From positions 62,001-126,000 of the forward strand of contig JAIELF010000038.1 in assembly GCA_019753235.1 (NCBI GenBank): a stretch of DNA of 64,000 nt, read 5' to 3'. Below the pieces are notes generated by a model. It ran no database searches. It had not been told where the DNA came from and worked only from the letters and a program-made list of their open reading frames with translations. Source of the DNA: a bacterium. GTDB lineage: Bacteria > Planctomycetota > Planctomycetia > Kolteriales > Kolteriaceae. The stretch's first letter is position 1. The number at the start of each line of letters is the position of its first letter. Of this stretch, positions 11,101 through 19,277 are shown in pieces. The position numbers and the translations under genes are program-made.

Positions 11101-11596
11101 GGGGCAGGTCAAGGGAGTCACGCCAGCCGAGGCGCAGGCAAAGATCGAGAAGACAAAAGCGATTCTCGAACAAGCGGGGGGAACGCCTTACGCGGGGTAT
11201 CAGGTCTTCGCGAAGAGTTGCGCCCGATGCCATAAGCTATTTGGGCAGGGAGGCGACGTCGGCCCCGATCTGACCAGCTTCAAACGAAGCGATGTCGACA
11301 ACATGTTGCTAGCCCTTGTCCATCCGAGTGCCGAGATCCGCGAAGGATTCGAGACCTATCAGATATTCACGCAAGATGGCCGAGCCGTCATCGGCTTCAT
11401 CGCCGACCAGGATTCCAGCGTGGTTGTCCTGCGAACGGGCGAGGGGCAATCGATCTCGATTCCGCGAAGCGACATCGACGACATGGAAAAAAATGCAAAG
11501 TCGATCATGCCTGATGGATTGCTCGACAACCTCGATGTCGGCCAGATTCGCGACCTGTTCGCTTATCTGCGCAGCACGCAGCCGTTGAATCAATAA
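8108..11596 (+). CDS. PVC-type membrane-bound dehydrogenase / HEAT repeat / cytochrome c protein
   Basis: An 1162-residue exported protein starting at ATG 8108 (a TTG two codons earlier is less likely), with signal MKQFLMVGMVVWGWGSLSIHA. Residues about 25-150 form a jelly-roll like the sugar-binding domain of GH2 enzymes (VPGSWEDTSEGRLAEYDGFA). Residues about 200-590 match the planctomycete membrane-bound dehydrogenase domain, a sorbosone-dehydrogenase-like propeller (GRLWVVEYRQYPHPAGVKM, VYVADWYDFNVNHYRNHEG). Residues about 600-1000 are helical HEAT-like repeats. A C-terminal haem domain carries CARCHKLFGQGGDVGPDLT near residue 1038. It probably oxidises a sugar or similar compound in the periplasm and passes electrons to its own cytochrome. 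The substrate is unknown. Confidence 0.85.
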   Translation: MKQFLMVGMVVWGWGSLSIHAEETWQRLQVPGSWEDTSEGRLAEYDGFAWYRAQVRIPANWRDLPVELLLSQIDNSYEAYVDGHKVGSSGSFPPDYQPAGDDLKRFVIPREHLRFGELHWVAVRVFNHDGQGGFKGPVPIVTTSKQAVQMRGGWEFRTGDDPSWSKPIQPAIPANRPFEDILTTPDIVQSLMSKLAVRAAKSPADSLKMFTLPEDLALDQLLTEPTIEQPVFLHFDERGRLWVVEYRQYPHPAGVKMISRDKFWRAVYDKVPPPPPNHFPGKDRITIHEDTDGDGTLDSHKIFVEGLNIATAVERGRGGVWVLNPPYLLFYPDANNDDVPDGDPVVHLSGFGLEDTHSVVNSLCWGPDGWLYGAQGSTVTARVIRPGLDKDPISTSMGQLIWRYHPTRREYEVFAEGGGNAFGCEFDNSGRVYSGHNGGDTRGFHYVQGGYYQKGFTKHGPLSNPFAFGYFKQMESPPVARFTHTFLIYEGGSLPSPYHGLLMGVSPLESFVVACKVTPQGSTFRTEDVGHPITTTDGYFKPVDIKAGPDGSVYVADWYDFNVNHYRNHEGNIDPASGRVYRLRAKGLLPSKPRDLSALTSAQLVELLGDDNKWTRQTARRLLADREDASVIPMLRETLARTTGQRSLESLWALYVLGDWNDERALETLSHADAEVREWGVRLAGDARQVSPAVAEALAALAKREPAVAVRSQLASTAKRLPGTACLAIVRGLVEHDEDVADPHLPLLVWWAIESKVSSDESAVISLLEDATFWARPMVDQFLLERWIRRFAATGSRRDLSVCAKLLDMAPTAEAGKRLMVGFEQAFAGRSLADIPDDLAKALAKQGNVSIVLGLRLGRQEAADQARAILAQADADVSTKLAVIETLGEVPRADALEPLLALLNSTQPEEITRATITSLSRYTSPEVGRALVARIHRAPAELRGIALATLASRPAWSLLLMEEIKKNAWSANDVPEAIVRQLASHRHPVLAAAVKEVWGQVKGVTPAEAQAKIEKTKAILEQAGGTPYAGYQVFAKSCARCHKLFGQGGDVGPDLTSFKRSDVDNMLLALVHPSAEIREGFETYQIFTQDGRAVIGFIADQDSSVVVLRTGEGQSISIPRSDIDDMEKNAKSIMPDGLLDNLDVGQIRDLFAYLRSTQPLNQ

Positions 11597-12155
11597 GCCG
11601 ACCCAGCCCTCCCCAGGGCCCTATTCTGTTTTCGAGAGGAATTCTCGGCAATTCAGTGGGATCTGTTGAGAAACAAAGACGGATAATGGGGATTTGCGGC
11701 TGACGTCTCGCCGTGCATCATTGCATGGAGCCGATGCAGTCACGATCGAGCCCGACTATTTTCCAAATCTTCAACACAGCTTGGGCAACGTTTGATCTTT
11801 TCTGTTTCACCGCGCTGTAGCTTGAATCTGTCGACCGCAGCCGGAAATCGATTCTGCCAGAAAGAACTACTTAACCGTCCAGTCCGTCGCACCTAGAGTG
11901 CCCGGCACGCTCTTTGCTTACCCTGGGAATACGGCTCGGTTCCGTTTTCGGTCCGAGTCAAATAACGTGGAAGGATTAATGTTTTTGAACCAACCTTACC
12001 TTCGACTGCCTGCACCGCCAAGCCACTTGATTTTTGTGAATCGAGTCAAAAGAGCAGTGATCAGGCCCATCAACCGAGGGTGATCCTTTACCTCTAAACG
12101 AAATCAAACCCCACACCACGCGTACATTGAAGATGGTGCTTAAGGAGAAAGAACA
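11597..12155. other. 559-bp non-coding region
   Basis: No credible gene. A 61-codon frame at 11898-12083 lacks a ribosome-binding site and any family resemblance. The last part is the leader of the HAD gene, with AAGGAG at 12142-12147. No tRNA-like cloverleaf or strong terminator hairpin was seen. Confidence 0.5.
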
Positions 12156-13031
12156 ATGGCAAAGCATGGCTACCTCATCGACATGGATGGAGTGATCTAT
12201 CGTGGCCACGACCTGATCCCCGGTGCGGATCGATTCATCAATCAGTTGATCGAAAGAGGAACTCCGTTCCTGTTTCTGACCAACAACAGTCAACGAACTC
12301 GCCGTGACGTCGCGACCAAGCTTCAGCGAATGGGAATCGCGGCCGAGGAGAAACATATCTTCACCTGTGCCATGGCCACCGCCCGCTTTCTCGCGCAGCA
12401 AAAGCCCCAGGGAACCGCGTACGTCATCGGCGAAGGAGGCCTTCTCAACGCGCTGCATTCCAACGGCTACTCGATCGTCGATCAACATCCAGACTATGTC
12501 GTCGTCGGTGAGGGTCGAACCCTTACCTTTGAAGTGGTGGAGCATGCGGTCCGGATGCTTCAGCAAGGGGCCCGTTTGATCGCGACGAACATGGATCCTA
12601 ATTGTCCGACCCAGCACGGCATTCGGCCAGGCTGCGGCGCGATCGCGGCCATGCTGGAAGTTGCTGCTGGCGTCAAAGCCTTCAGCGTCGGCAAGCCCAG
12701 CCCCATCATGATGCGAGCCGCCCGAAAAGAGCTCGGCCTCTCGGCTGCCGAGTGCACCGTCATCGGCGACACTATGGAAACCGACATCCTCGGCGGCGTG
12801 CAGATGGGCTGCTCGACCGTTCTGGTCCTCACGGGATCCACCAAACGCGAAGACGTCGATCACTTCAGCTATCGACCCGACCGCATCGTCGAATCGATTG
12901 CCGACCTCATCATCGCGCGGACCCGACATCCGCTGACTTCGCTCAACACCGACACACTCGTCGGTGGATCGGTCGAACTGGCGATCGGCGTCGTGGATGA
13001 AAGCCAGACCTCGGCCACGCATACCCACTGA
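12156..13031 (+). CDS. HAD-IIA family sugar-phosphate phosphatase (NagD-like)
   Basis: A 291-residue cytosolic hydrolase. Motif I is YLIDMDGVIYRG near residue 7, with the nucleophile and general acid aspartates in DMDG. Motif II is FLTNNSQ. The large C2A cap (about 85-190) is followed by GKPSPIMMRAA, which contains the motif III lysine, and motif IV VIGDTMETDILGG. This order is typical of the NagD/4-nitrophenylphosphatase/2-phosphoglycolate phosphatase class, and the length fits, with about 30 extra C-terminal residues. The ATG has a clear AAGGAG sequence 8 bases upstream. The physiological substrate (UMP, phosphoglycolate or a hexose phosphate) cannot be read from sequence. Confidence 0.9.
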   Translation: MAKHGYLIDMDGVIYRGHDLIPGADRFINQLIERGTPFLFLTNNSQRTRRDVATKLQRMGIAAEEKHIFTCAMATARFLAQQKPQGTAYVIGEGGLLNALHSNGYSIVDQHPDYVVVGEGRTLTFEVVEHAVRMLQQGARLIATNMDPNCPTQHGIRPGCGAIAAMLEVAAGVKAFSVGKPSPIMMRAARKELGLSAAECTVIGDTMETDILGGVQMGCSTVLVLTGSTKREDVDHFSYRPDRIVESIADLIIARTRHPLTSLNTDTLVGGSVELAIGVVDESQTSATHTH

Positions 13032-13082
13032 CCCCTGTCTCAATCGAGAGGATCGGCGGAATTATCGCCGCGCTCCCGTAGA

Positions 13083-13108
13083 AAAAGAGTTCTACAAGGA
13101 ACTTTTTT
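13083..13108 (+). terminator. A/T-rich hairpin, possible weak terminator
   Basis: A 10-bp stem (one G-U pair) at 13083-13092 and 13099-13108 with a 6-base loop; the 3' arm is itself T-rich. It lies 50 bases after the HAD phosphatase stop and just before the GGAGG of the next gene. It could terminate transcription weakly or occlude that ribosome-binding site. Seen by eye only. Confidence 0.3.
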
Positions 13109-13130
13109 CCTGCGCGGAGGCGGACGGTTG

Positions 13131-13601
13131 GTGAAGATTCTTTTTTTGCACGGCCTCGATGCGCAACCTGGAGGCATCAAGCCGACTTATTTGACGCAGC
13201 AGGGCCACGAGGTGATGAACCCGGCTCTTCCGCGAGATGATTTTGACGAGTCGTTGAACATTGCTCGGGCTCAATGGGAGCAGGGCCGGCCCGATGTCAT
13301 CGTCGGCTCCAGCAGAGGGGGCGCGTTGGCGCTGGCCATGGACCAACGAGTCACACCGATGATTTTATTGGCGCCGGCCTGGCGGTTTTTTCTTCCATCG
13401 ATCCCGAACCCTTGCCGGGCCGACATCCTCCACGCTCCGCTGGATGCGTTGGTTCCAATCGACCATAGTCGTGAGCTTGCGTTGGCTTGGCCGACCGTGG
13501 TCCGACTCTTCGAGATTGGCCAGCGTCACACCCTCACCGATGCCGAGTCATTAGCTCGAATGGACCAATCTGTCCGCGAACTCGTGGCCCATTCGCCCTA
13601 G
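13131..13601 (+). CDS. Small alpha/beta hydrolase (YqiA/UPF0227-like esterase)
   Basis: About 156 residues, near the minimum for an alpha/beta hydrolase. KILFLHGLDAQPGG gives the first strand and oxyanion HG. VIVGSSRGGALAL holds the nucleophile elbow (G-S-S-R-G). HAPLDALVPIDHS places a catalytic acid, and IGQRHTLTD the histidine, so the triad appears complete. The family includes small carboxylesterases such as E. coli YqiA; the true substrate is unknown. The start is GTG 13131 or TTG 13128; a GGAGG at 13116-13120 serves either (spacing 10 or 7). It follows the HAD phosphatase by about 100 bp and may be co-transcribed with it. Confidence 0.75.
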   Translation: MKILFLHGLDAQPGGIKPTYLTQQGHEVMNPALPRDDFDESLNIARAQWEQGRPDVIVGSSRGGALALAMDQRVTPMILLAPAWRFFLPSIPNPCRADILHAPLDALVPIDHSRELALAWPTVVRLFEIGQRHTLTDAESLARMDQSVRELVAHSP

Positions 13602-13953
13602 AGGCGAAACGTTCACATTAAGCCCTCTTTTTGTTTGTTTGCTTCGAGTTTTGGGACAAGTCACCTTGAAAAGGGAGCGTTACCGCTTTACGCTAGGCGT
13701 GCCTGCTCGATGATCATGATTCCGATTCGCATGGATGCCGACTGCCAACTTTTGCGGGAAGGTTGAGCCGGGTGACGTGCGAGATGCCGTCCGTCATTGT
13801 CTTTGGTCTTTTTTGTTTCAAAGCGTCACTTATTCGCAGATTCTCCAAGCAATGATCGCGTTCCCTCCTTGGTTGGGACGAGGTATGCGAGTTGAGGGTC
13901 TGCCGGAATCCGCTTCAAGTTCTGAAGCACTTCATTCGCAGCGGGACTCATGC
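13602..13953. other. Intergenic leader before the giant surface protein gene
   Basis: No independent gene seen. The downstream frame is open to 13735, with further candidate starts at 13735 and 13885, so part of this stretch could be coding if the upstream start is used. A T-rich stretch (CCCTCTTTTTGTTTGTTTG) about 20 bases after the hydrolase stop may contribute to termination. Confidence 0.4.
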
Positions 13954-16900
13954 ATGTCGAGACCTCAAGATCGTCCTTCGGTGACACAGGGTTGTCAAAA
14001 CCTCTCGCTTGAATCGCTCGAAGAACGTCTAGTGCTGGCGAGCAATTACTTGGGAACGCCTTTTTTGGGCGCGCCGGTGGCCCTATCTCTCGTCGATCCG
14101 ATCACCGTCGAAGCGGAGCGTTTCGACAACGGTGGGCCAGGAGTGGCTTATGTCAACACATCGCCGCGCATCGGCATCACGACATTTCGCCCCAACGAAT
14201 CGGTTGATTTGTTTTTAGGCACCACCGACGGAGCGGAAGGCCAATCGGTCTTTAACTTTCAGCCCGGCGAATCAATCTCTTACACCGTGAATGTTCCTCG
14301 TCATGATGACTATGACATCACTTTCCGCGTCGCTTCCGCAGCCGCGGCCGGCCAATTGGGAGGTTACTTTCATCTCGAAGCCAGCAGCTTGGCTCACCCC
14401 GATGACCCTGCCGTTCGTTCGCCTTTGGTGATCGTTCCAGGGACGGCCGCCATTCTGGCCTGGACGAACGTAACAGTCCGTGGCGTCCATCTGCATGAGG
14501 GGATCAACGTTCTAAAACTGGTGTCCGATTTCGGTAACGTGGCGATCGACTCTTTTCAGATTTCGCCAGCCACCGACGTCCACATCGGCAACGAGGCCTC
14601 CTCCGAGGAACACCATCAACTTGAAGATCTGCTACCGGCAGGCGAAGCAACGCACGTGGCGATTCGTTCGGGCAATTGGTCCAGCCCATCGACCTGGTCG
14701 TTCAATCGAGTTCCCACAGCCGGAGCAAAGGTTTGGGTTCCCGATGGCGTTTCCTTGCTTTATGACGCCAATTCCACGACGCCGATTCAATCGATTCGCG
14801 TCGACGGCACGTTCTCCTATTCGACGACGGCCAACACGCGACTCTTTGTCGATACCATCGGCATCATGCCGCGCGGCGAATACATTCAAGGGACCGCTTC
14901 CAATCCGATCGGTCCCAACATCACCTCCCAGATCATCTTCACGGACGCAGGGGCAATCGACCGGACGTTGGACCCGACCGAATTAGGACGCGGGCTGATC
15001 TCGCATGGAAAGGCCACGATCTACGGCGCGGAAAAGACCACTCAGGCCTGGCTCCAAATCAATCCAGGCGGAGGCGTGCGAACATTGACACTTGCCACCG
15101 TCCCGACCGGCTGGCGGGTGGGGGACGAGATTCTCATCGCGGGGGCGATGAGCCGATACATCGATCTCGTGCCGACGCCGACCGCCAATACGCCTGCCAG
15201 TCCGCAGATCACCACCGAGGATGAAGTCCGCATCGTCACGGCGATCAACGGCAACAGCGTGACGCTAGACCGCCCACTGAGTTACAGTCACCTTCCTCCG
15301 TCGGGGCTCTCCGATGCGGCCGGAATTCCTCTTCGGATCTACGTGGCCAATACGACTCGCTCCATTCGCTATCAGTCGGCCAATGTCGATTATTCCAACA
15401 ACAGCCAGATCCATCGCCATGGGCATGTCATGTTCATGCACAATGACAAGGTGACCGTAAACTTTGCGGAGTTCCGTGATCTAGGAAGAACCAACAAAGC
15501 CATCAGCATCGACGACGTCCTGATCGAACCGGTCAGCAACCAGCAAACCAAGTTCACCCCCGGGACGGGCACCAACGTGCGCGGACGTTACGCGCTGCAC
15601 TTTCATAAGGCGGGGATCAACGGGCAAGGTTCCCCCGTTATCACTCGCGGCAACGCTATTGTGGGAGGGCCGGGATGGGGTCTAGTCAACCATCAAAGCT
15701 ACGTCGAAGCTTATGACAATGTCGCCTTCAACGTCCCCGGGGCAGCCTTCGTCGAAGAAGATGGGACCGGGATCGGCTCGTTTCGTCGAAACATTTCCAT
15801 CGCCACTCGCGGCACCGGACGGGCGCAACCTTTCACCGATGATGGCGACCTGCGGGATGTCGGTTTCGCGGGGCACGGATTCTTCTTTCGGGGCAACGCC
15901 GTCATTGCCGAGGACAACGTCGCCGTCGGGGCGGCCAGTGCCGGCTTCACATGGATGAACAAGGGGGACGAACGGGTCGTTGTCAACGAACTCGAGATCC
16001 CCAGCTCGTCGCTGCTCGATCCGGAGATAACCCTGGGCGGCGATTCGCTCGCCTGGCAGGCGGCTCCCACAAAGTTCTTCAGGCGAAACGTCACCGTCGC
16101 TTCTGGAGCGGGACTCTCGGCCCATTTTTGGATGCAGCCCGCTTCCACTCAGCACGATGGTCGAAACGAGATCCGCGATTTCACCGGCTGGAACCTGATC
16201 GGCAATGAGGGTGCTCGTACCCATTACACCCGCGCACTCACCTGGAACAATGTTCGTCTCTATCGCGACCCCTCTCTGGCCACGCGAGGCGGTGTCGGCA
16301 TTCTGGCCGAGGTCAACGCCACCGGCGACCATGTCTACGACAATGTCAAAGTCACAGGCTACAACGTCGGCCTCACCAACAAACCGATCTCCAACAACCT
16401 CACTCAGCGATACATCATTCTGGACAACTCCGACTTCTCGACGGGTAACGGACAAAGCGTGGCCGAGACCACCAGCGTCCTCAACATCGCCCGATCGAAA
16501 GTCCCTTCCAATCCGACGCTCTTCTTCGTCGGTACGGCCGAGCCCGTTCGCGAAGAGGGAGCAATCAACGTCGGCATGTACATCTCTGGAACGAAAACCG
16601 ATTCCCTCGGGACCGAGGATATCGGCGGGCGCGGGACGAGCACGTTTCGCTTCTTTCTGGGGGGCGAGCAAACCAGAGACCTGATCGCGAAAGGTTATTT
16701 TCAAGATTCGCAGGGAACTTACCTGATCGTTCCCATTCTCATCACCGATCGACTCACGGGACGGACGGCCGTCATCCCGATCCGCGCGACCTTCGATCCG
16801 ACCAAATACACCACGATTCCCGTCGGGCCCAACCTCGGGACTTACGCGGGGGTCAATGGCCGAGCCTATCGGCAAATCAATGCCGGGGGCTCTGCCTCAT

Positions 16901-18054
16901 CTGGTTTTACAAGCGATGCGGGATTCACGGGTGGAAGCGTTATCACCACCTCGCAGACAATCTCGATCGACCGCGTTCGCACGGCATCGCCTGCGCCCGT
17001 CTATCAGTCCGCACGGGTAGGGGAATCGACATACACCATGACCGGCCTGGCGGCCAACACGGCGTACACCGTTCGGCTTCACTTTGCCGAGATTCAGCAG
17101 AACAACGTCGGCAAAAGACAATTCAGCGCGAAGATTCAGGGACAGACCGTCCTCGAAAACTTTGATATCTACTCGATCGTCGGAACAAGCTTCAAAGCCG
17201 TCGTACGAGAATACACCGCCATCACGGACGGTGCCGGCATGATCAAGATCGAGTTTCTGCGGGGCCGGATCGGCGACCCGTTGGTGAGCGGAATCGAAGT
17301 CCTCGACCAAGTCGCCTCACTCGTCGCGCAGGCACCCACCCCTGGGCCGACACCAGGGTCCTACGTCGAGACCGAGGTGGTCGCGCTGACGAGCAAAACG
17401 CCGAATGCAACGATCTATTACACGCTGGATGGTAGCAACCCCACGACAAGTTCGGCTCGATACACCAAGCCTCTTGTGATCACGAAGACAACCACCCTAC
17501 GGGCGATCGCGGTCGCCACGGGACTTCGCCCGAGCGAAGTGATGGAGGCGACGTACACGATCCAGCCGGCATCGACCCCCTACCGAATCAATTATGGTGG
17601 GTCGCCCGTCGCTGGTTTTTCATCCGACATCTACACGACCGGCTACACGAAAAACGTCGTCAACACCCGACCGATAAACATGTCGGCAGCAGGTGCAGGC
17701 CCCGCAGAGATCTATCAGACAGGCACGACGATCTGGGCTGGCTATGATATGTGGTCGATCTTGCCGAACCTTGAGGCCGGCAAAACCTATACGCTTCGCC
17801 TGCACTTTGCCGAGCCGACCTACACTCGCGTCGGTGACCGGCGATTCGACGTTTGGGTGAATGGCGAGCGAAGGCTGGCCGCCTTCGACATCGTTGGCGA
17901 GGCCGGCGGCCGAGACATCGCCGTGGTGAAGGATCTTTCGGTGACGGCCGACGCCTCGGGGCGGATTTACCTCTTCATGGAAGGCTCCAGCGGAGCGTTC
18001 AACCGGACCGTCATGATTAACGCGCTCGAGGTTCTCGACCCTAACCCGTCGTGA
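13954..18054 (+). CDS. Giant surface protein: CBM6-like, G8, beta-helix, malectin domains
   Basis: About 1366 residues from ATG 13954, chosen because planctomycete surface proteins typically begin shortly before a segment like LSLESLEERLVLA, a recurrent N-terminal export/anchoring motif. Starts at 13885 or 13735 are possible. Domain order: CBM6/35-like galactose-binding fold (about 45-215, SYTVNVPRHDDYDITFRV); G8 domain (about 239-360, GNWSSPSTWSFNRVPTAGA); parallel beta-helix (about 440-760, NAIVGGPGWGLVNHQSYVEA); malectin domain (about 970-1120, TVRLHFAEIQQNNVGKRQF); chitobiase-C-like/Ig-like module (about 1130-1205, ATIYYTLDGSNPTT); second malectin domain (about 1209-1366, LRLHFAEPTYTRVGDRRFDV). 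It is likely extracellular and carbohydrate binding. G8 plus beta-helix recalls polysaccharide-binding or hyaluronan-handling proteins, but no catalytic activity can be assigned. Confidence 0.8.
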   Translation: MSRPQDRPSVTQGCQNLSLESLEERLVLASNYLGTPFLGAPVALSLVDPITVEAERFDNGGPGVAYVNTSPRIGITTFRPNESVDLFLGTTDGAEGQSVFNFQPGESISYTVNVPRHDDYDITFRVASAAAAGQLGGYFHLEASSLAHPDDPAVRSPLVIVPGTAAILAWTNVTVRGVHLHEGINVLKLVSDFGNVAIDSFQISPATDVHIGNEASSEEHHQLEDLLPAGEATHVAIRSGNWSSPSTWSFNRVPTAGAKVWVPDGVSLLYDANSTTPIQSIRVDGTFSYSTTANTRLFVDTIGIMPRGEYIQGTASNPIGPNITSQIIFTDAGAIDRTLDPTELGRGLISHGKATIYGAEKTTQAWLQINPGGGVRTLTLATVPTGWRVGDEILIAGAMSRYIDLVPTPTANTPASPQITTEDEVRIVTAINGNSVTLDRPLSYSHLPPSGLSDAAGIPLRIYVANTTRSIRYQSANVDYSNNSQIHRHGHVMFMHNDKVTVNFAEFRDLGRTNKAISIDDVLIEPVSNQQTKFTPGTGTNVRGRYALHFHKAGINGQGSPVITRGNAIVGGPGWGLVNHQSYVEAYDNVAFNVPGAAFVEEDGTGIGSFRRNISIATRGTGRAQPFTDDGDLRDVGFAGHGFFFRGNAVIAEDNVAVGAASAGFTWMNKGDERVVVNELEIPSSSLLDPEITLGGDSLAWQAAPTKFFRRNVTVASGAGLSAHFWMQPASTQHDGRNEIRDFTGWNLIGNEGARTHYTRALTWNNVRLYRDPSLATRGGVGILAEVNATGDHVYDNVKVTGYNVGLTNKPISNNLTQRYIILDNSDFSTGNGQSVAETTSVLNIARSKVPSNPTLFFVGTAEPVREEGAINVGMYISGTKTDSLGTEDIGGRGTSTFRFFLGGEQTRDLIAKGYFQDSQGTYLIVPILITDRLTGRTAVIPIRATFDPTKYTTIPVGPNLGTYAGVNGRAYRQINAGGSASSGFTSDAGFTGGSVITTSQTISIDRVRTASPAPVYQSARVGESTYTMTGLAANTAYTVRLHFAEIQQNNVGKRQFSAKIQGQTVLENFDIYSIVGTSFKAVVREYTAITDGAGMIKIEFLRGRIGDPLVSGIEVLDQVASLVAQAPTPGPTPGSYVETEVVALTSKTPNATIYYTLDGSNPTTSSARYTKPLVITKTTTLRAIAVATGLRPSEVMEATYTIQPASTPYRINYGGSPVAGFSSDIYTTGYTKNVVNTRPINMSAAGAGPAEIYQTGTTIWAGYDMWSILPNLEAGKTYTLRLHFAEPTYTRVGDRRFDVWVNGERRLAAFDIVGEAGGRDIAVVKDLSVTADASGRIYLFMEGSSGAFNRTVMINALEVLDPNPS

Positions 18055-18284
18055 CTTATTCGTCCCTCCTGACCGCACCGGGTTCTGGCGACCGGCCGCA
18101 ATGGCATTCCCTCAAACCGCCGGTTCCCTAAAATCATCTCGGAAGGCGACCCGTCGGCCTGTGACAAGCCCCGTTGGATTACCGGCAGGGCCCAGGCCGT
18201 AAATACTTTAAGTGAATGACCTTACAATACCGAATCCCGGCGATTTCAGAAGCGATCGCCCACTCGAAGAGGAACACCGTACCG

Positions 18285-19277
18285 ATGGGACAGGAGGCCA
18301 AGCCCCCCTATTTTCTCGGGATTGACCTGGGCGGAACCAACATTAAGGCCGGCGTGGTCGATCGTGCCGGCAAACCCCTCAGTCGGGCCGATTTGCCGAC
18401 CCATGCCGAGAAAGGGCCCGTGGAAGGGGTTCAGCGAATTTGCCAAGTCGGCCGTCAAGCGATCGAAAAGGCGGGGCTGAAGCTGGCTGACATCCATTCG
18501 GTTGGGGTTGGTTCGCCGGGGCCGATGGATCTCAAAAGGCAAATCATCATCAATCCGCACAATCTTCCGGGCTGGGTCAACCTCCCGCTCGCGGAAAAGG
18601 TAGGAAAAGAGCTGGGCCTTCGGGCTGTGCTTCAAAATGATGCCAATGCCGCTGCCTTCGGCGAGTACTGGGCCGGCGCCGGCCGAGGCGTCAACAGTTT
18701 GGTTCAGTTTACACTCGGGACCGGCATCGGGTGTGGTGTCGTGATCAACGGCGTCATCCTCGAAGGGGAGCATAGCCACGGGGCCGAGTCGGGACATATC
18801 CGTATCGCCTTGGACCGTCCTCGTTACAATGCCACGGGGCTATACGGTTCGCTCGAAGCGTATGCCAGTGCCAAAGCGATCGTCGAACGGGCCCAAGAGT
18901 CTATGGCGACCGGTTGGCGATCGTCCCTAGAAAACATCCTCGCCCGCGGAGAGGAGCTCACGGCCAAGGATGTTTTCGACTCGGCCGCGGCGGGAGATCC
19001 GCTGGGAGAAAAGCTGGTCGAAGAAACGGCCTTTTACCTGGCGGTCGGTGCCGTCAACTTGATGCACGTGATTGATCCCAACGTCATCGTGTTCAGCGGC
19101 GGCATGATTGCGGCCGGTGAAATGTTCCTGGAGCGAATTCGCTACCACGTTCGCCGAAACGCGCTGCCGGTGCCAGCGGCGGAAACTTTGATTACTTATG
19201 CCCAACTCGGCACGGATGCGGGCTTCATTGGAGCGGCCGGATGCGCCCAGAGCAAATTCGCAACTTCTCGATCATAG
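18285..19277 (+). CDS. ROK family sugar kinase (glucokinase-like), zinc cysteines missing
   Basis: A 330-residue ATP-dependent sugar kinase. FLGIDLGGTNIKAGVVD is the phosphate-1 motif, QNDANAAAFGEYWAGAGRG includes the catalytic aspartate, and FTLGTGIGCGVV follows. ROK proteins usually carry a GH...CxCGxxGCxE zinc site. Here the matching stretch reads ESGHIRIALDRPRYNATG then LYGSLEAY, so the histidine is kept but all the cysteines are gone. ATG 18285 has AAGAGGA upstream and starts near the first strand; ATG 18216 would add 23 unlikely residues. The 3' end overlaps lepA by 37 bases, so the two are probably co-transcribed. Glucose or a related hexose is the likely substrate. Confidence 0.87.
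   Translation: MGQEAKPPYFLGIDLGGTNIKAGVVDRAGKPLSRADLPTHAEKGPVEGVQRICQVGRQAIEKAGLKLADIHSVGVGSPGPMDLKRQIIINPHNLPGWVNLPLAEKVGKELGLRAVLQNDANAAAFGEYWAGAGRGVNSLVQFTLGTGIGCGVVINGVILEGEHSHGAESGHIRIALDRPRYNATGLYGSLEAYASAKAIVERAQESMATGWRSSLENILARGEELTAKDVFDSAAAGDPLGEKLVEETAFYLAVGAVNLMHVIDPNVIVFSGGMIAAGEMFLERIRYHVRRNALPVPAAETLITYAQLGTDAGFIGAAGCAQSKFATSRS

Noticed and set aside
11898-12083. 61-codon frame before the HAD phosphatase
   Set aside because: No ribosome-binding site, no hydrophobic or conserved pattern; likely chance.
15682-16875. Minus-strand 397-codon frame inside the surface protein gene
   Set aside because: Asp/Gly/Arg-biased composition typical of antisense to beta-helix coding sequence; no family resemblance.
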